Shown here piece by piece: positions 9,244 through 18,294 of a DNA stretch of 64,000 nt. The notes below the pieces were generated by a model. It made no database searches and was not told the DNA's origin. It saw nothing but the letters and a program-made list of their open reading frames with translations. The position numbers and the translations under genes are program-made. The DNA is from Sagittula sp048553715 (GTDB taxonomy: Bacteria > Pseudomonadota > Alphaproteobacteria > Rhodobacterales > Rhodobacteraceae), in the NCBI RefSeq assembly GCF_048553715.1, contig NZ_JBLZNC010000001.1:124001-188000 (forward strand), read 5' to 3'. How positions within the stretch are numbered: the first letter of the stretch is position 1; each line of letters starts with the position of its first letter.

Positions 9244-9521
9244 AGGTTTTCGTTGTCGCTGCCGGGGGCAAGGGCGGTGGGAATGGCCTCGCCGCGCTTT
9301 TTGGCCTCCAGCGCCTGTTGGACGTGGTCGGTGAGGAAAGTGCGGGCGCGGCGTTCCGCGAGGCGGATACGCACCGCCGCGCGAAAGACTTCTTCGGAGG
9401 AGGGGGACGAAGCCCCCAGCACATTGGCCACCTGATCGGGCAGGTTCTCATCCCCCAAAGCGTCCATCGCCTTGATGACATCCTGAGCGAGTTTATCGGC
9501 AAGGTCGTCGACGACAGACAT
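9240..9521 (-). CDS. Small uncharacterised helical protein
   Basis: 93 residues, acidic, predicted helical, with no signal peptide or membrane segment. I do not recognise the family. It overlaps the tandem HD gene by 4 bases and follows the alpha/beta hydrolase gene by 15 bases, so the three look like one minus-strand operon. Translational coupling and normal composition argue that it is a real gene. Confidence 0.7.
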   Translation of the reverse strand: MSVVDDLADKLAQDVIKAMDALGDENLPDQVANVLGASSPSSEEVFRAAVRIRLAERRARTFLTDHVQQALEAKKRGEAIPTALAPGSDNENL

Positions 9522-9536
9522 CGGCGTGGCTCCGGG

Positions 9537-10190
9537 TTAGCGGGAGTTTTCCGTCAGGCGACGTTTGACGTAGCCGGTGACAGAATCGATCATCGTGTCC
9601 ATGTGCGGCTCTTCAAAGAAGTGACCGGAGCCTTCGATCTCCTGATGGGTGATCGTGATGCCCTTTTGTTCGTGCAGTTTGTTGACCAGCGTACGGGTGT
9701 CGGCAGGCGGGGCCACGCGGTCGGCGGCGCCGTTGATCACCAGACCCGAAGAAGGGCAGGGGGCAAGGAACGAGAAATCGTACATGTTCGCAGGCGGCGA
9801 GACCGAGACGAAGCCCGTAATCTCGGGTCGGCGCATCAGAAGCTGCATGCCAATCCAGGCACCGAAAGAGAAACCGGCCACCCAGCAGTGTTTCGAGTTC
9901 TGGTTCATCGACTGCAGGTAATCAAGCGCCGATGCCGCATCCGACAGTTCGCCCACACCCTGATCGTATTCGCCCTGGCTGCGGCCGACACCGCGGAAAT
10001 TGAACCGCAGCACGGTGAAGCCCATGTTATAAAAGGCGTAGTGCAGGTTGTAGACCACCTTGTTGTTCATGGTCCCGCCAAACTGCGGATGGGGGTGCAA
10101 CACGATGGCGATGGGCGCGTCGCGGTCTTTTTGCGGGTGGTAGCGGCCTTCGAGACGACCTTCGGGTCCGGGAAAAATGACCTCGGGCAT
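9537..10190 (-). CDS. Alpha/beta hydrolase of the dienelactone-hydrolase/KANL3-Tex30-like group
   Basis: 217 residues. The nucleophile elbow is GFSFG with Ser108; a later Asp in NGAADRVAPPAD and His in GSGHFFEE complete the expected triad. The N-terminal HPHPQFGGTMNNKV around residues 32-45 and NFRGVGRSQG around 64-73 are typical of the COG2945-type hydrolases found widely in alphaproteobacteria. It should be cytoplasmic. Substrate unknown. It is divergent from iscR across a 247-base gap. Confidence 0.85.
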   Translation of the reverse strand: MPEVIFPGPEGRLEGRYHPQKDRDAPIAIVLHPHPQFGGTMNNKVVYNLHYAFYNMGFTVLRFNFRGVGRSQGEYDQGVGELSDAASALDYLQSMNQNSKHCWVAGFSFGAWIGMQLLMRRPEITGFVSVSPPANMYDFSFLAPCPSSGLVINGAADRVAPPADTRTLVNKLHEQKGITITHQEIEGSGHFFEEPHMDTMIDSVTGYVKRRLTENSR

Positions 10191-10253
10191 GTGTGCGCGC
10201 GGGCTCCTGATCTGATGCGCCGGAAGCGGCGCTGCGTTGCGGGCCGGAGAAAC

Positions 10254-10282
10254 TTGACAACTTCACTCAGCCAACTTAGAAA
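10254..10282 (+). promoter_or_regulatory. Candidate sigma-70 promoter for the iscR-suf operon
   Basis: ttgaca at 10254-10259 and tagaaa at 10277-10282 are separated by 17 bases. The first is a perfect -35 element and the second matches four of six -10 positions. It lies about 155 bases before iscR in the gap divergent from the hydrolase gene. The A+T-rich stretch at 10251-10290 is also where an IscR-type iron-response site would be expected in Rhodobacterales, but I cannot match a consensus with confidence. Confidence 0.45.
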
Positions 10283-10437
10283 CGTTCCAAAGAGGCCGTG
10301 GGGCCGGAACGGGCTTGGATGCAGATAGGCAATCAGGCGCGCAACGTCAATTGCCCTGCGCCTGTGAGTGCTGCGCGGATTGGCGAACGTGGCCGGAATG
10401 CATCTTGGATGGATGCCCCTGAGTTAGGAGAAGACAG

Positions 10438-10902
10438 ATGAAGCTGAGCACTAAGGGGCGTTATGCGATGGTCGCGCTGGTCGATATCGCGCTGCAACCC
10501 AGCGAGACGCTGGTGACGCTGGGCGATGTGTCCAAACGTCAGAGTCTGTCGCTGCCCTATCTGGAGCAGCTTTTCGTCAAGCTGCGGCGTGCGGGGCTGG
10601 TGGAATCGGTGCGCGGGCCCGGTGGCGGCTACCGTCTGGCGCGGCCTGCGGCCGAGATCCGGGTGGTGGATGTTCTGGCGGCGGTCGATGAAACGGTGGA
10701 CGCGATGCACAAGGGGGCGGGGGCCTCTGGCGGGTTGTCCGGGTCAAAGGCGCAATCGCTGTCGAACCGGCTGTGGCAGTCGCTTTCCGCGCATGTCTAC
10801 GTGTTTTTGCACCAGACCCGCCTGTCGGATGTGGTCGAGGCCGGCTTGGTGCCCTGTCCGGCGGTTCCGGCCCTGTTTGATGTGGTGGAAGACGAAGATT
10901 GA
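10438..10902 (+). CDS. iscR: Rrf2-family Fe-S regulator IscR, single-cysteine type
   Basis: 154 residues. The N-terminal winged helix (KLSTKGRYAMVALVDIAL, residues 2-19, and the recognition region SLPYLEQLFVKLRRAGLV) is classic Rrf2/IscR. Enterobacterial IscR holds its [2Fe-2S] cluster with three clustered cysteines near residue 100. Here that region (about 90-105) has none and the whole protein has one cysteine, C140 near the C-terminus. Rhodobacterales IscR is known to lack the usual ligand set. It is the first gene of the suf operon, so it most likely represses or tunes the operon in response to iron or Fe-S status. Ribosome binding site ggaga precedes the ATG. Confidence 0.93.
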   Translation: MKLSTKGRYAMVALVDIALQPSETLVTLGDVSKRQSLSLPYLEQLFVKLRRAGLVESVRGPGGGYRLARPAAEIRVVDVLAAVDETVDAMHKGAGASGGLSGSKAQSLSNRLWQSLSAHVYVFLHQTRLSDVVEAGLVPCPAVPALFDVVEDED

Positions 10903-10909
10903 GGGCAAT

Positions 10910-10970
10910 GGGGGCGCTGCCCCCCGCCCTGCGGGCGTCCCCCGAGGTATTTGCGCCAAGAAAAAGCAAA
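10910..10970 (+). repeat. Rhodobacterales-type intergenic palindromic repeat
   Basis: Two adjacent hairpins (gggggc-gct-gccccc at 10910-10924 and cgccc-tgc-gggcg at 10925-10937) are followed by cccccgaggtatttgcgcca and an A-rich tail. I recognise this arrangement as a repeat found in many intergenic regions of roseobacter genomes. It sits between iscR and the desulfurase gene inside the operon. I see only this copy in the window. Confidence 0.55.
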
Positions 10971-10999
10971 GGCGCGCTTTTGGTTGATGGGAAAAGGCT

Positions 11000-12151
11000 G
11001 TGACACGGGTCTATCTGGATCATAACGCGACAACGCCGCTGCGCGTGGAAGCGCGAGCCGCGATGATGTCGGCGATGGATGTGATTGGCAACCCGTCGTC
11101 AGTGCATGCGGAAGGGCGTGCGGCCAAGATGCTGGTCGAGCATGCCCGGGCGCAGGTGGCGGCGCTGGTGGGGTGCAAGGTCAATCAGGTGGTCTTTACC
11201 GGCTCTGCGACGGAGGCGGCGGCCTTGGCCGTGGCGCAGAAGGCGCAGCACGGGGGTGTGTTTGCCGCATTGGAGACCGAGCATGACGCCGTCCACAGCT
11301 GGAGCGAGGCGGCGTTGCCGGCGATCCACGGGACGGATGGCGCGCTTGGTGCCGGGGTCGGCGAGGTGGCTGGCTGGATCGCTGAGCAGGCGGGGCGGCC
11401 ACGGGCCGCTTTGCTGGCTGTATCGGCGGCCAATAGCGAAACCGGCGTGATGATGCCGGACGGTCTTGTGGTTGGCAGTGGTGATGGCTTGTTTGGGGGT
11501 GCGCCTGCGGTGTCCGCGCTGTGTGATATCACGCAGATGGCGGGCAAGGTGCCGGTGGATTATGGGGCGGAAACGCCGTCCTATGCGATTTTGTCGGCGC
11601 ATAAATTCGGGGGGCCCAAGGGGGTCGGGGCGTTGATCAATTTTACCGCTGAAGACCCGCAAGCGATTCTGCGTGGCGGCGGTCAGGAGATGGGGCGCCG
11701 GTCCGGCACCGAGAATGTTGTCGGGATTGCAGGGTTTGGCGCGGCGGCCGAGGCGGCTTTGGCCGATGTGACGTCGGGGCGTTGGGCCGAGATCGAGAAA
11801 TTTAGAAACATTCTAGAAAATGAGATTGCAGCCGTCGCACAAGACACTATTTTCATCGGCAAAGAGGCGCGCCGTCTGCCCAACACGAGTTGTTTTGCCG
11901 TTCCTGGATGGAAGGGTGAGACGCAGGTGATGCAGATGGATCTGGCGGGGTTTGCCGTGAGTGCAGGGTCGGCCTGTTCGTCGGGCAAGGTGCGCGCCAG
12001 CCGCGTGCTGCGTGCCATGGGATTTGGCGATGATGTCGCCAGTTCGGCCATTCGGGTGAGCCTGGGGCTGGACAGTACCGAAGAGGATGTGTCGCGCTTT
12101 GTTGAAGCGTGGCGGAAGAAATACCAGCGGTTCCGCGCGCGGGCCGCATGA
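11000..12151 (+). CDS. Cysteine desulfurase, IscS/NifS-like (class I)
   Basis: 383 residues from a GTG start. A PLP enzyme that removes sulfur from cysteine and passes it on as persulfide for Fe-S assembly. The N-terminal VYLDHNATTPLR, the PLP lysine K202 in SAHKFGGPKG and the catalytic cysteine C326 in SAGSACSSGKV are all visible. The SSGK context and flexible-loop Cys mark it as class I (IscS/NifS), unlike the class II SufS at the end of the same operon. Its stop lies 8 bases before the start region of sufB. Carrying both a class I and a class II desulfurase in one suf operon is common in alphaproteobacteria. Confidence 0.93.
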   Translation: MTRVYLDHNATTPLRVEARAAMMSAMDVIGNPSSVHAEGRAAKMLVEHARAQVAALVGCKVNQVVFTGSATEAAALAVAQKAQHGGVFAALETEHDAVHSWSEAALPAIHGTDGALGAGVGEVAGWIAEQAGRPRAALLAVSAANSETGVMMPDGLVVGSGDGLFGGAPAVSALCDITQMAGKVPVDYGAETPSYAILSAHKFGGPKGVGALINFTAEDPQAILRGGGQEMGRRSGTENVVGIAGFGAAAEAALADVTSGRWAEIEKFRNILENEIAAVAQDTIFIGKEARRLPNTSCFAVPGWKGETQVMQMDLAGFAVSAGSACSSGKVRASRVLRAMGFGDDVASSAIRVSLGLDSTEEDVSRFVEAWRKKYQRFRARAA

Positions 12152-12165
12152 GAGAGGAAATGAAC

Positions 12166-13686
<1,521 letters not shown>

Positions 13687-13707
13687 GTCGGGGCGCGAAG
13701 CCCCGAC
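13687..13707 (+). terminator. Hairpin after sufB, possible attenuator inside the suf operon
   Basis: gtcggggc-gcgaa-gccccgac, an 8-base perfect stem with a 5-base loop, begins at the base after the sufB stop. There is no following T-run, so it is more likely an mRNA-stabilising or processing hairpin than a true terminator. It could make the genes after sufB less abundant than sufB itself. Confidence 0.5.
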
Positions 13708-13816
13708 CTACGTGACCTGACGCGCTTATCCGGTGCGGCGGTGCGCTGGCATCGCCGCCGGTATCCAAGCCTTACAGGGCGGGCCGACCCGCCGGAGACT
13801 GCGAAAGGATGACATC

Positions 13817-14128
13817 ATGATCGTGACAACCACACCGAGCGTCGAAGGCTACCAGATTGCCGACTACAAGGGCATCGTGGTGGGCGAGGCCATTCTTGGC
13901 GCCAATGTATTCCGCGATGTCTTTGCCGGCATCACCGACATTCTTGGCGGCCGGTCCGGTGCATATGAGGCATCGCTGGGCGAGGCGCGGGAGACCGCCT
14001 TGGCCGAGCTGGAACAGCGCGCCACGGCGCTTGGGGCCAATGCGGTTGTGGGTGTCGATCTGGATTACGAAGTCATCAACAACATGCTGATGGTATCGGC
14101 ATCTGGCACCGCTGTGGTGTTGGGCTAA
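13817..14128 (+). CDS. YbjQ/UPF0145 family protein
   Basis: 103 residues. Matches the YbjQ (UPF0145, heavy-metal-binding-domain-like) family: MIVTTTPSVEGYQI at the start, GVVVGEAILGANVFRD-type strand, ELEQRATALGANAVVGVDLDY in the middle. These form small pentameric cytoplasmic rings; a metal-binding role has been suggested but not proved. The ATG at 13817 has gaaagga upstream. Its place between sufB and sufC suggests a role linked to Fe-S or metal supply, which is inference from context only. Confidence 0.85.
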   Translation: MIVTTTPSVEGYQIADYKGIVVGEAILGANVFRDVFAGITDILGGRSGAYEASLGEARETALAELEQRATALGANAVVGVDLDYEVINNMLMVSASGTAVVLG

Positions 14129-14267
14129 CGAAAAAACACCTACGATTCAGTGAAACGGGACGAAATCTTGTCGGTTTTCGGAAAATCCTTTGTCAAAGCC
14201 ACAATTGCGCCACTTTTGCGGCGTAATGTGGCCTTGCGTGGGGGCGCGTTTCAACGTGGATGTCGTT

Positions 14268-14477
14268 ATGACCAATTCCGTGACTTTGTCCGGGCAGGAT
14301 GCCTTGGAGAGCTGGGAAATCCAGCGCGAACAAGAGGTGTGTCTGCGCGAGGCGATGCTTGCGGACGAGGCGTTGGAGCCCGAGCCGCAACGGACCCATC
14401 TGCGGTTGCCCGTTCTGGCGGGGGCAGGGGGACTTGTTCTGGCGGCCACTGTTTTGGGGATCGGCGCGCTGATCTGA
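14268..14477 (+). CDS. Small single-pass membrane protein in the suf operon
   Basis: 69 residues from the ATG at 14268. The first two thirds are acidic and soluble-looking (DALESWEIQREQEVCLREAM), the last 22 residues are one strongly hydrophobic helix, so this is a tail-anchored type protein. I do not recognise a family. A longer in-frame version starting at 14190 is possible but its extra part looks non-coding. Between the YbjQ-like gene and the Rossmann-fold protein gene, in the direction of the suf operon. Confidence 0.55.
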   Translation: MTNSVTLSGQDALESWEIQREQEVCLREAMLADEALEPEPQRTHLRLPVLAGAGGLVLAATVLGIGALI

Positions 14478-14502
14478 CACGCGGGCCGTGGCGGAGGGTG
14501 GC

Positions 14503-15099
14503 ATGACCCAGACTCTGCAACGCCCCGAACTTACCTTTCCAGAGGCCGAAGGTCGCGCTTTGCGCGCCGCTTATGAGGCGGCCGATGTGATCCTAGAGTA
14601 CGGCTCCGGTGGGTCCACCGTCATGGCCGCTGAAATGGCGGGCAAGACGGTCTTTAGCGTGGAATCCGACCGTGCCTGGGCGCAGATGATGCGGCAATGG
14701 TTCGACAGCCACCCACCCGCGCAGGGCAGTGAGGTCGACATCATCTGGTCCGACATCGGAGCCACCAAGCAATGGGGCCATCCGGTCGACCATACGGAAT
14801 GGAAACGCTTTGCCCGCTATCCGTTGGAGGTCTGGGGAGAGCCGCATTTCCGTCAGCCCGATGTGGTTCTGGTGGACGGGCGGTTCCGGCAGGGCTGTGC
14901 GCTGGCCTGCGCCTTTATGTCGAAGGCCCCTGTTACGCTGTTCTTCGACGATTATGTGCAACGCAAACACTATCACAAGGTCGAGGAGATCCTCGGCCAA
15001 CCCGAAATCATCGGGCGCATGGCGCATTGGTGCGTCACGCCCCGTCCCATCCCGCCGGAGCGGCTGATGTGGGTCATCAAGCTGATGCAAAACCCCTGA
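14503..15099 (+). CDS. Uncharacterised Rossmann-fold (methyltransferase-like) protein
   Basis: 198 residues. The glycine motif ILEYGSGGSTVMAAE (about residues 30-44) followed by an acidic strand end (VFSVESDRAW) looks like the SAM-binding start of a class I methyltransferase. The segment DVVLVDGRFRQGCALACAF and FFDDYVQRKHYHKVEEIL follow. No substrate can be named. The ATG at 14503 follows ggagg closely; an upstream GTG would include that site. It lies between sufB and sufC, as in some other Rhodobacterales suf operons, but its job there is unknown. Confidence 0.7.
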   Translation: MTQTLQRPELTFPEAEGRALRAAYEAADVILEYGSGGSTVMAAEMAGKTVFSVESDRAWAQMMRQWFDSHPPAQGSEVDIIWSDIGATKQWGHPVDHTEWKRFARYPLEVWGEPHFRQPDVVLVDGRFRQGCALACAFMSKAPVTLFFDDYVQRKHYHKVEEILGQPEIIGRMAHWCVTPRPIPPERLMWVIKLMQNP

Positions 15100-15136
15100 C
15101 GCGCTGCTGGCACATCGAACAAGAAGGAAGAGAACT

Positions 15137-15892
15137 ATGTTGGAAATCAAAAACCTGCACGTAAAGCTGGAAGAAGAGGACAAGCAAATCCTCAAAGGCG
15201 TCGATCTGAAGGTCGAGCCGGGCAAGGTGCATGCCATCATGGGCCCAAACGGGTCCGGTAAATCGACGTTGTCCTATGTTCTGTCCGGCCGCGACGGCTA
15301 TGAGGTCACGGATGGGTCCGCGACGCTTCTGGGTGAGGACATCCTCGAGATGGAAGTGGAAGAGCGCGCCGCCGCTGGCCTGTTCCTTGCCTTCCAGTAT
15401 CCGGTAGAGATCCCCGGTGTCGGTAACATGACCTTCCTGCGCACGGCAGTGAACGCACAGCGCAAAGCGCGTGGCGAGGAAGAACTGTCCGCAGCCGACT
15501 TCCTCAAAGAGATCCGCGAGAAAGCGAAATCGCTGAAAATCGATGCCGAGATGCTGAAGCGTCCCGTGAACGTGGGCTTCTCCGGTGGTGAGAAAAAGCG
15601 TAACGAAATCCTGCAGATGGCTATGCTGGAGCCGAAAATGTGCATCCTTGACGAGACAGACTCCGGTCTGGATGTCGATGCGATGAAACTGGTGTCGGAC
15701 GGTGTGAATGCCCTGCGTGAGGAAGGCCGGTCCTTCCTTGTGATCACCCACTACCAACGCCTGCTGGACCACATCAAACCCGATGTTGTGCACATCATGG
15801 CAAACGGTCGCATCATCAAAACCGGCGGCCCCGAGCTGGCGTTGGAAGTTGAAAACAACGGCTATGCCGATCTGTTGGCAGAGGAGGCGTAA
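15137..15892 (+). CDS. sufC: Fe-S assembly ATPase SufC
   Basis: 251 residues. ABC-type ATPase that powers the SufBCD scaffold. Walker A GPNGSGKS at 36-43, ABC signature FSGGEKKR at 148-155 and Walker B CILDE at 169-173 are all intact, with H205-region VITHYQRLL as the switch histidine. Ribosome binding site aagaaggaagag just upstream. sufD follows with no gap. Confidence 0.98.
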   Translation: MLEIKNLHVKLEEEDKQILKGVDLKVEPGKVHAIMGPNGSGKSTLSYVLSGRDGYEVTDGSATLLGEDILEMEVEERAAAGLFLAFQYPVEIPGVGNMTFLRTAVNAQRKARGEEELSAADFLKEIREKAKSLKIDAEMLKRPVNVGFSGGEKKRNEILQMAMLEPKMCILDETDSGLDVDAMKLVSDGVNALREEGRSFLVITHYQRLLDHIKPDVVHIMANGRIIKTGGPELALEVENNGYADLLAEEA

Positions 15893-17170
15893 ATGTCGCT
15901 GCCCAAAGCAAAACAGGATGCAACCGACGCGCGTTTGAACGCTTTGACCCTGCCCGAAGGCGGCTGGGCCGAGGCGGCGCGCCGTGATGCGCTGTCCCGC
16001 GTGCAGGCCATGGGCTTGCCCACCGCGCGTGATGAATACTGGAAGTACACCCGCCCCGATGCGCTGGTGTCTGTCGATGCCCCCGAGGCGGCGGCGATGG
16101 AGGCCCATGAGGCCCCCATCTTTGGCGCGCGGGACCGGGTCGAAGTGGTCTTTGTCGACGGTGTCTTTGATGCCGAGGCGTCTGATGATCTGGCGATCGA
16201 GGGTGTGACCATCGAACGTCTCGCGGATGCGAGCGACATCCACTGGGCCAAGGACATCTACGGCGTTCTGGAGAGCAACGGCCAGACCCCGGTCAACCGT
16301 CCGCTGGCAGCGCTGAACACCGCCTTTGCCAGCGATGGTCTGCTGATCCACGTCACAGGCAAGGCGTCGAAGCCGTTGCACATCAACTATGTGCACAAGG
16401 ACGCACGTTCCGACGCGATCCTGCACCATGTGGTCAAGGTCGATGCCGGTGCCGAGCTGACGATCCTCGAAAACGGGGCGGCGGCGGCGCGGTTCAACCA
16501 CGTGATGGAGGCGGATATCGCCGATGGCGGGGCGCTCCATCATGTGCGGGCGCAGGGCCGTGACCACGACCGCCGCGCGGTGACGCATACCTTTACCCGT
16601 CTGGGCGCGGAAAGCACGTTCAAGAGCTTTACGTTGACGGTGAACGGTGTGCTGACGCGCAACGAGGCGATCATCGAGTTCACGGGCGACGATGCGGTGG
16701 CCCACGTGGCAGGTGCCTGCATGGGCGACGGCGCGTTCCACCACGATGACACGGTGTTCATCACCCATGATGCGGTGAACTGTGAATCCCGTCAGGTGTT
16801 CAAAAAGGTGCTGCGCAACGGTGCGGTCGGCGTGTTCCAGGGCAAGATCCTTGTCAAGGAAGGCGCGCAGAAAACCGATGGCTACCAGATCAGCCAGTCG
16901 CTGCTGCTGGACGACGACAGCCAGTTCCTCGCCAAGCCCGAGCTTGAGATCTACGCCGATGATGTGGCCTGTTCGCACGGCTCGACCTCGGGCGCGATCG
17001 ACGAGGACAGCCTGTTCTATCTGCGGGCCCGTGGCGTGCCGCGCGGCGCGGCCGAGGACATGATGACCATCGCGTTCATCGCCGAGGCGGTTCAGGAGAT
17101 CGAAGACGAGACCTTGCAGGAAGAGCTGAACGAACGTGTGGCCGCATGGCTGGCACGGCGTCGGGGCTGA
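15893..17170 (+). CDS. sufD: Fe-S assembly protein SufD
   Basis: 425 residues. The SufB-like partner in SufBC2D, needed for iron entry to the scaffold. The C-terminal third carries the shared SufB/SufD core: KTDGYQISQSLLLDDDSQF, EIYADDVACSHGSTSGAIDE and LRARGVPRGAAEDMMTIAF. Translation starts on the base after the sufC stop, so the two are coupled. Confidence 0.97.
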   Translation: MSLPKAKQDATDARLNALTLPEGGWAEAARRDALSRVQAMGLPTARDEYWKYTRPDALVSVDAPEAAAMEAHEAPIFGARDRVEVVFVDGVFDAEASDDLAIEGVTIERLADASDIHWAKDIYGVLESNGQTPVNRPLAALNTAFASDGLLIHVTGKASKPLHINYVHKDARSDAILHHVVKVDAGAELTILENGAAAARFNHVMEADIADGGALHHVRAQGRDHDRRAVTHTFTRLGAESTFKSFTLTVNGVLTRNEAIIEFTGDDAVAHVAGACMGDGAFHHDDTVFITHDAVNCESRQVFKKVLRNGAVGVFQGKILVKEGAQKTDGYQISQSLLLDDDSQFLAKPELEIYADDVACSHGSTSGAIDEDSLFYLRARGVPRGAAEDMMTIAFIAEAVQEIEDETLQEELNERVAAWLARRRG

Positions 17171-17173
17171 CAC

Positions 17174-17704
17174 TTGCCGGTCTCAAGCGATATCGCGTCG
17201 ATGTACCGACGCCCGGCGGAGGTGCTTCGCCGGAAACTGGCGCGCGAGGAAAGCGAACCTCGCGCGCTGGCGTATCTGATGGGCGCATGCGGGTTCATGT
17301 TCGTGGCGCAACTTCCGACCGTGGCGCGGCAGGTGTCCCTGTCGGACCCCGCGCGTTGGGCGGCAGAGCCCGCGGCGTATAACGCCGCGCTACAGCCTGC
17401 ACTGGGTGGGGCGCTGTTGGCGACCATGATCTTCTGGCCCTTGATCCTGTATGCGCTGGCGGCAGTGATCCACCTGCTGCTGCGTCTCGCGCGGCGCAGG
17501 GTCACGGGGTATGACGTGCGGCTTAGCCTGTTCTGGGGGCTGCTGTCGGCGGTGCCCTTGGCGTTGCTGGGCGGATTGACCGGCGGTTTTGTGGGCTCCG
17601 GCGTCGCTTTGACGCTGGTGGGTGTCTTGTGGCTGATGGCGGTTTTGTGGTTCGTAAGCACCGGGGTGCGCGAAGCACATCGAATGGCAGGAGAGCCGAA
17701 ATGA
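17174..17704 (+). CDS. Yip1-type membrane protein, first copy
   Basis: 176 residues from a TTG start three bases after sufD. Four hydrophobic segments follow a short basic N-terminus (SDIASMYRRPAEVLRRKLA). This is the pattern of the bacterial YIP1 family, small polytopic inner-membrane proteins of unknown function. A TTG start is unusual, but the N-terminal residues it adds are typical of relatives; an ATG at 17201 is the alternative. It sits between sufD and sufS with no spacing, which ties it to Fe-S assembly by context. Confidence 0.75.
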   Translation: MPVSSDIASMYRRPAEVLRRKLAREESEPRALAYLMGACGFMFVAQLPTVARQVSLSDPARWAAEPAAYNAALQPALGGALLATMIFWPLILYALAAVIHLLLRLARRRVTGYDVRLSLFWGLLSAVPLALLGGLTGGFVGSGVALTLVGVLWLMAVLWFVSTGVREAHRMAGEPK

Positions 17705-18294
17705 CCCTGACCCAAGGCCTTGTACGTATGGCGCTGGAGACGATCACCGGCCCCCGCCGCGTGGCGCAGCAGCTGATGGCCGCCCACCTCAGCCGCGAGG
17801 TGCTGGCCACAGCCTTTGCGTTGGTGATCACCCTGAATGCGGTGCTCTACGGTCTGACGCTGCTGCTGGCGCCGCCACCTGCGGGCACGTCGATCTTTCT
17901 GGCGCAGCCCGTGGGCTATGCGGTGGTCGAGGTGGTCTCGCTTGCCGGTATGATCGCGTCTTTGACCTTTGTCGGGCGCTTGATGGGCGGTGCGGGCCGG
18001 TTCGAGGACGTGGCCCTGCTGCTGATCTGGTTGCAGGCGCTCAACGCAGCAGTGCAGGCGGCATCGTTGATTTTACTGGTGGCAATCCCGCCGCTGTCAG
18101 GTCTGATGAGCCTTGTCGCCATGGTGATCGGGTTCTGGATCCTGTTGAACTTTATAGCCGAGGCGCATGGTTACGGTACTTTGTTAAAAGCGTTTGGCGT
18201 GTTCATTCTGGCGCTGCTGGCGCTGGGGTTTGCGCTGTCGATGCTGATGACACTGGCCGGCGTCTCACCGGAAGGATTGATTGGCAATGTATGA
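17701..18294 (+). CDS. Yip1-type membrane protein, second copy
   Basis: 197 residues. Begins with MTLTQGLVRMALETITGPRRVAQQLM, then about five hydrophobic helices, again the bacterial YIP1 layout. Its ATG overlaps the stop of the first copy (ATGA) and its own end overlaps the sufS start by 8 bases, so all three are translationally coupled. The two copies are divergent in sequence, so this is an old duplication or two distinct members that may form a heterodimer. Confidence 0.75.
   Translation: MTLTQGLVRMALETITGPRRVAQQLMAAHLSREVLATAFALVITLNAVLYGLTLLLAPPPAGTSIFLAQPVGYAVVEVVSLAGMIASLTFVGRLMGGAGRFEDVALLLIWLQALNAAVQAASLILLVAIPPLSGLMSLVAMVIGFWILLNFIAEAHGYGTLLKAFGVFILALLALGFALSMLMTLAGVSPEGLIGNV

Noticed and set aside
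15077..17173. A 698-codon open frame on the minus strand across sufC and sufD
   Set aside because: sufC and sufD are unmistakable; the antisense protein is His/Arg/Gln-rich with no domain.
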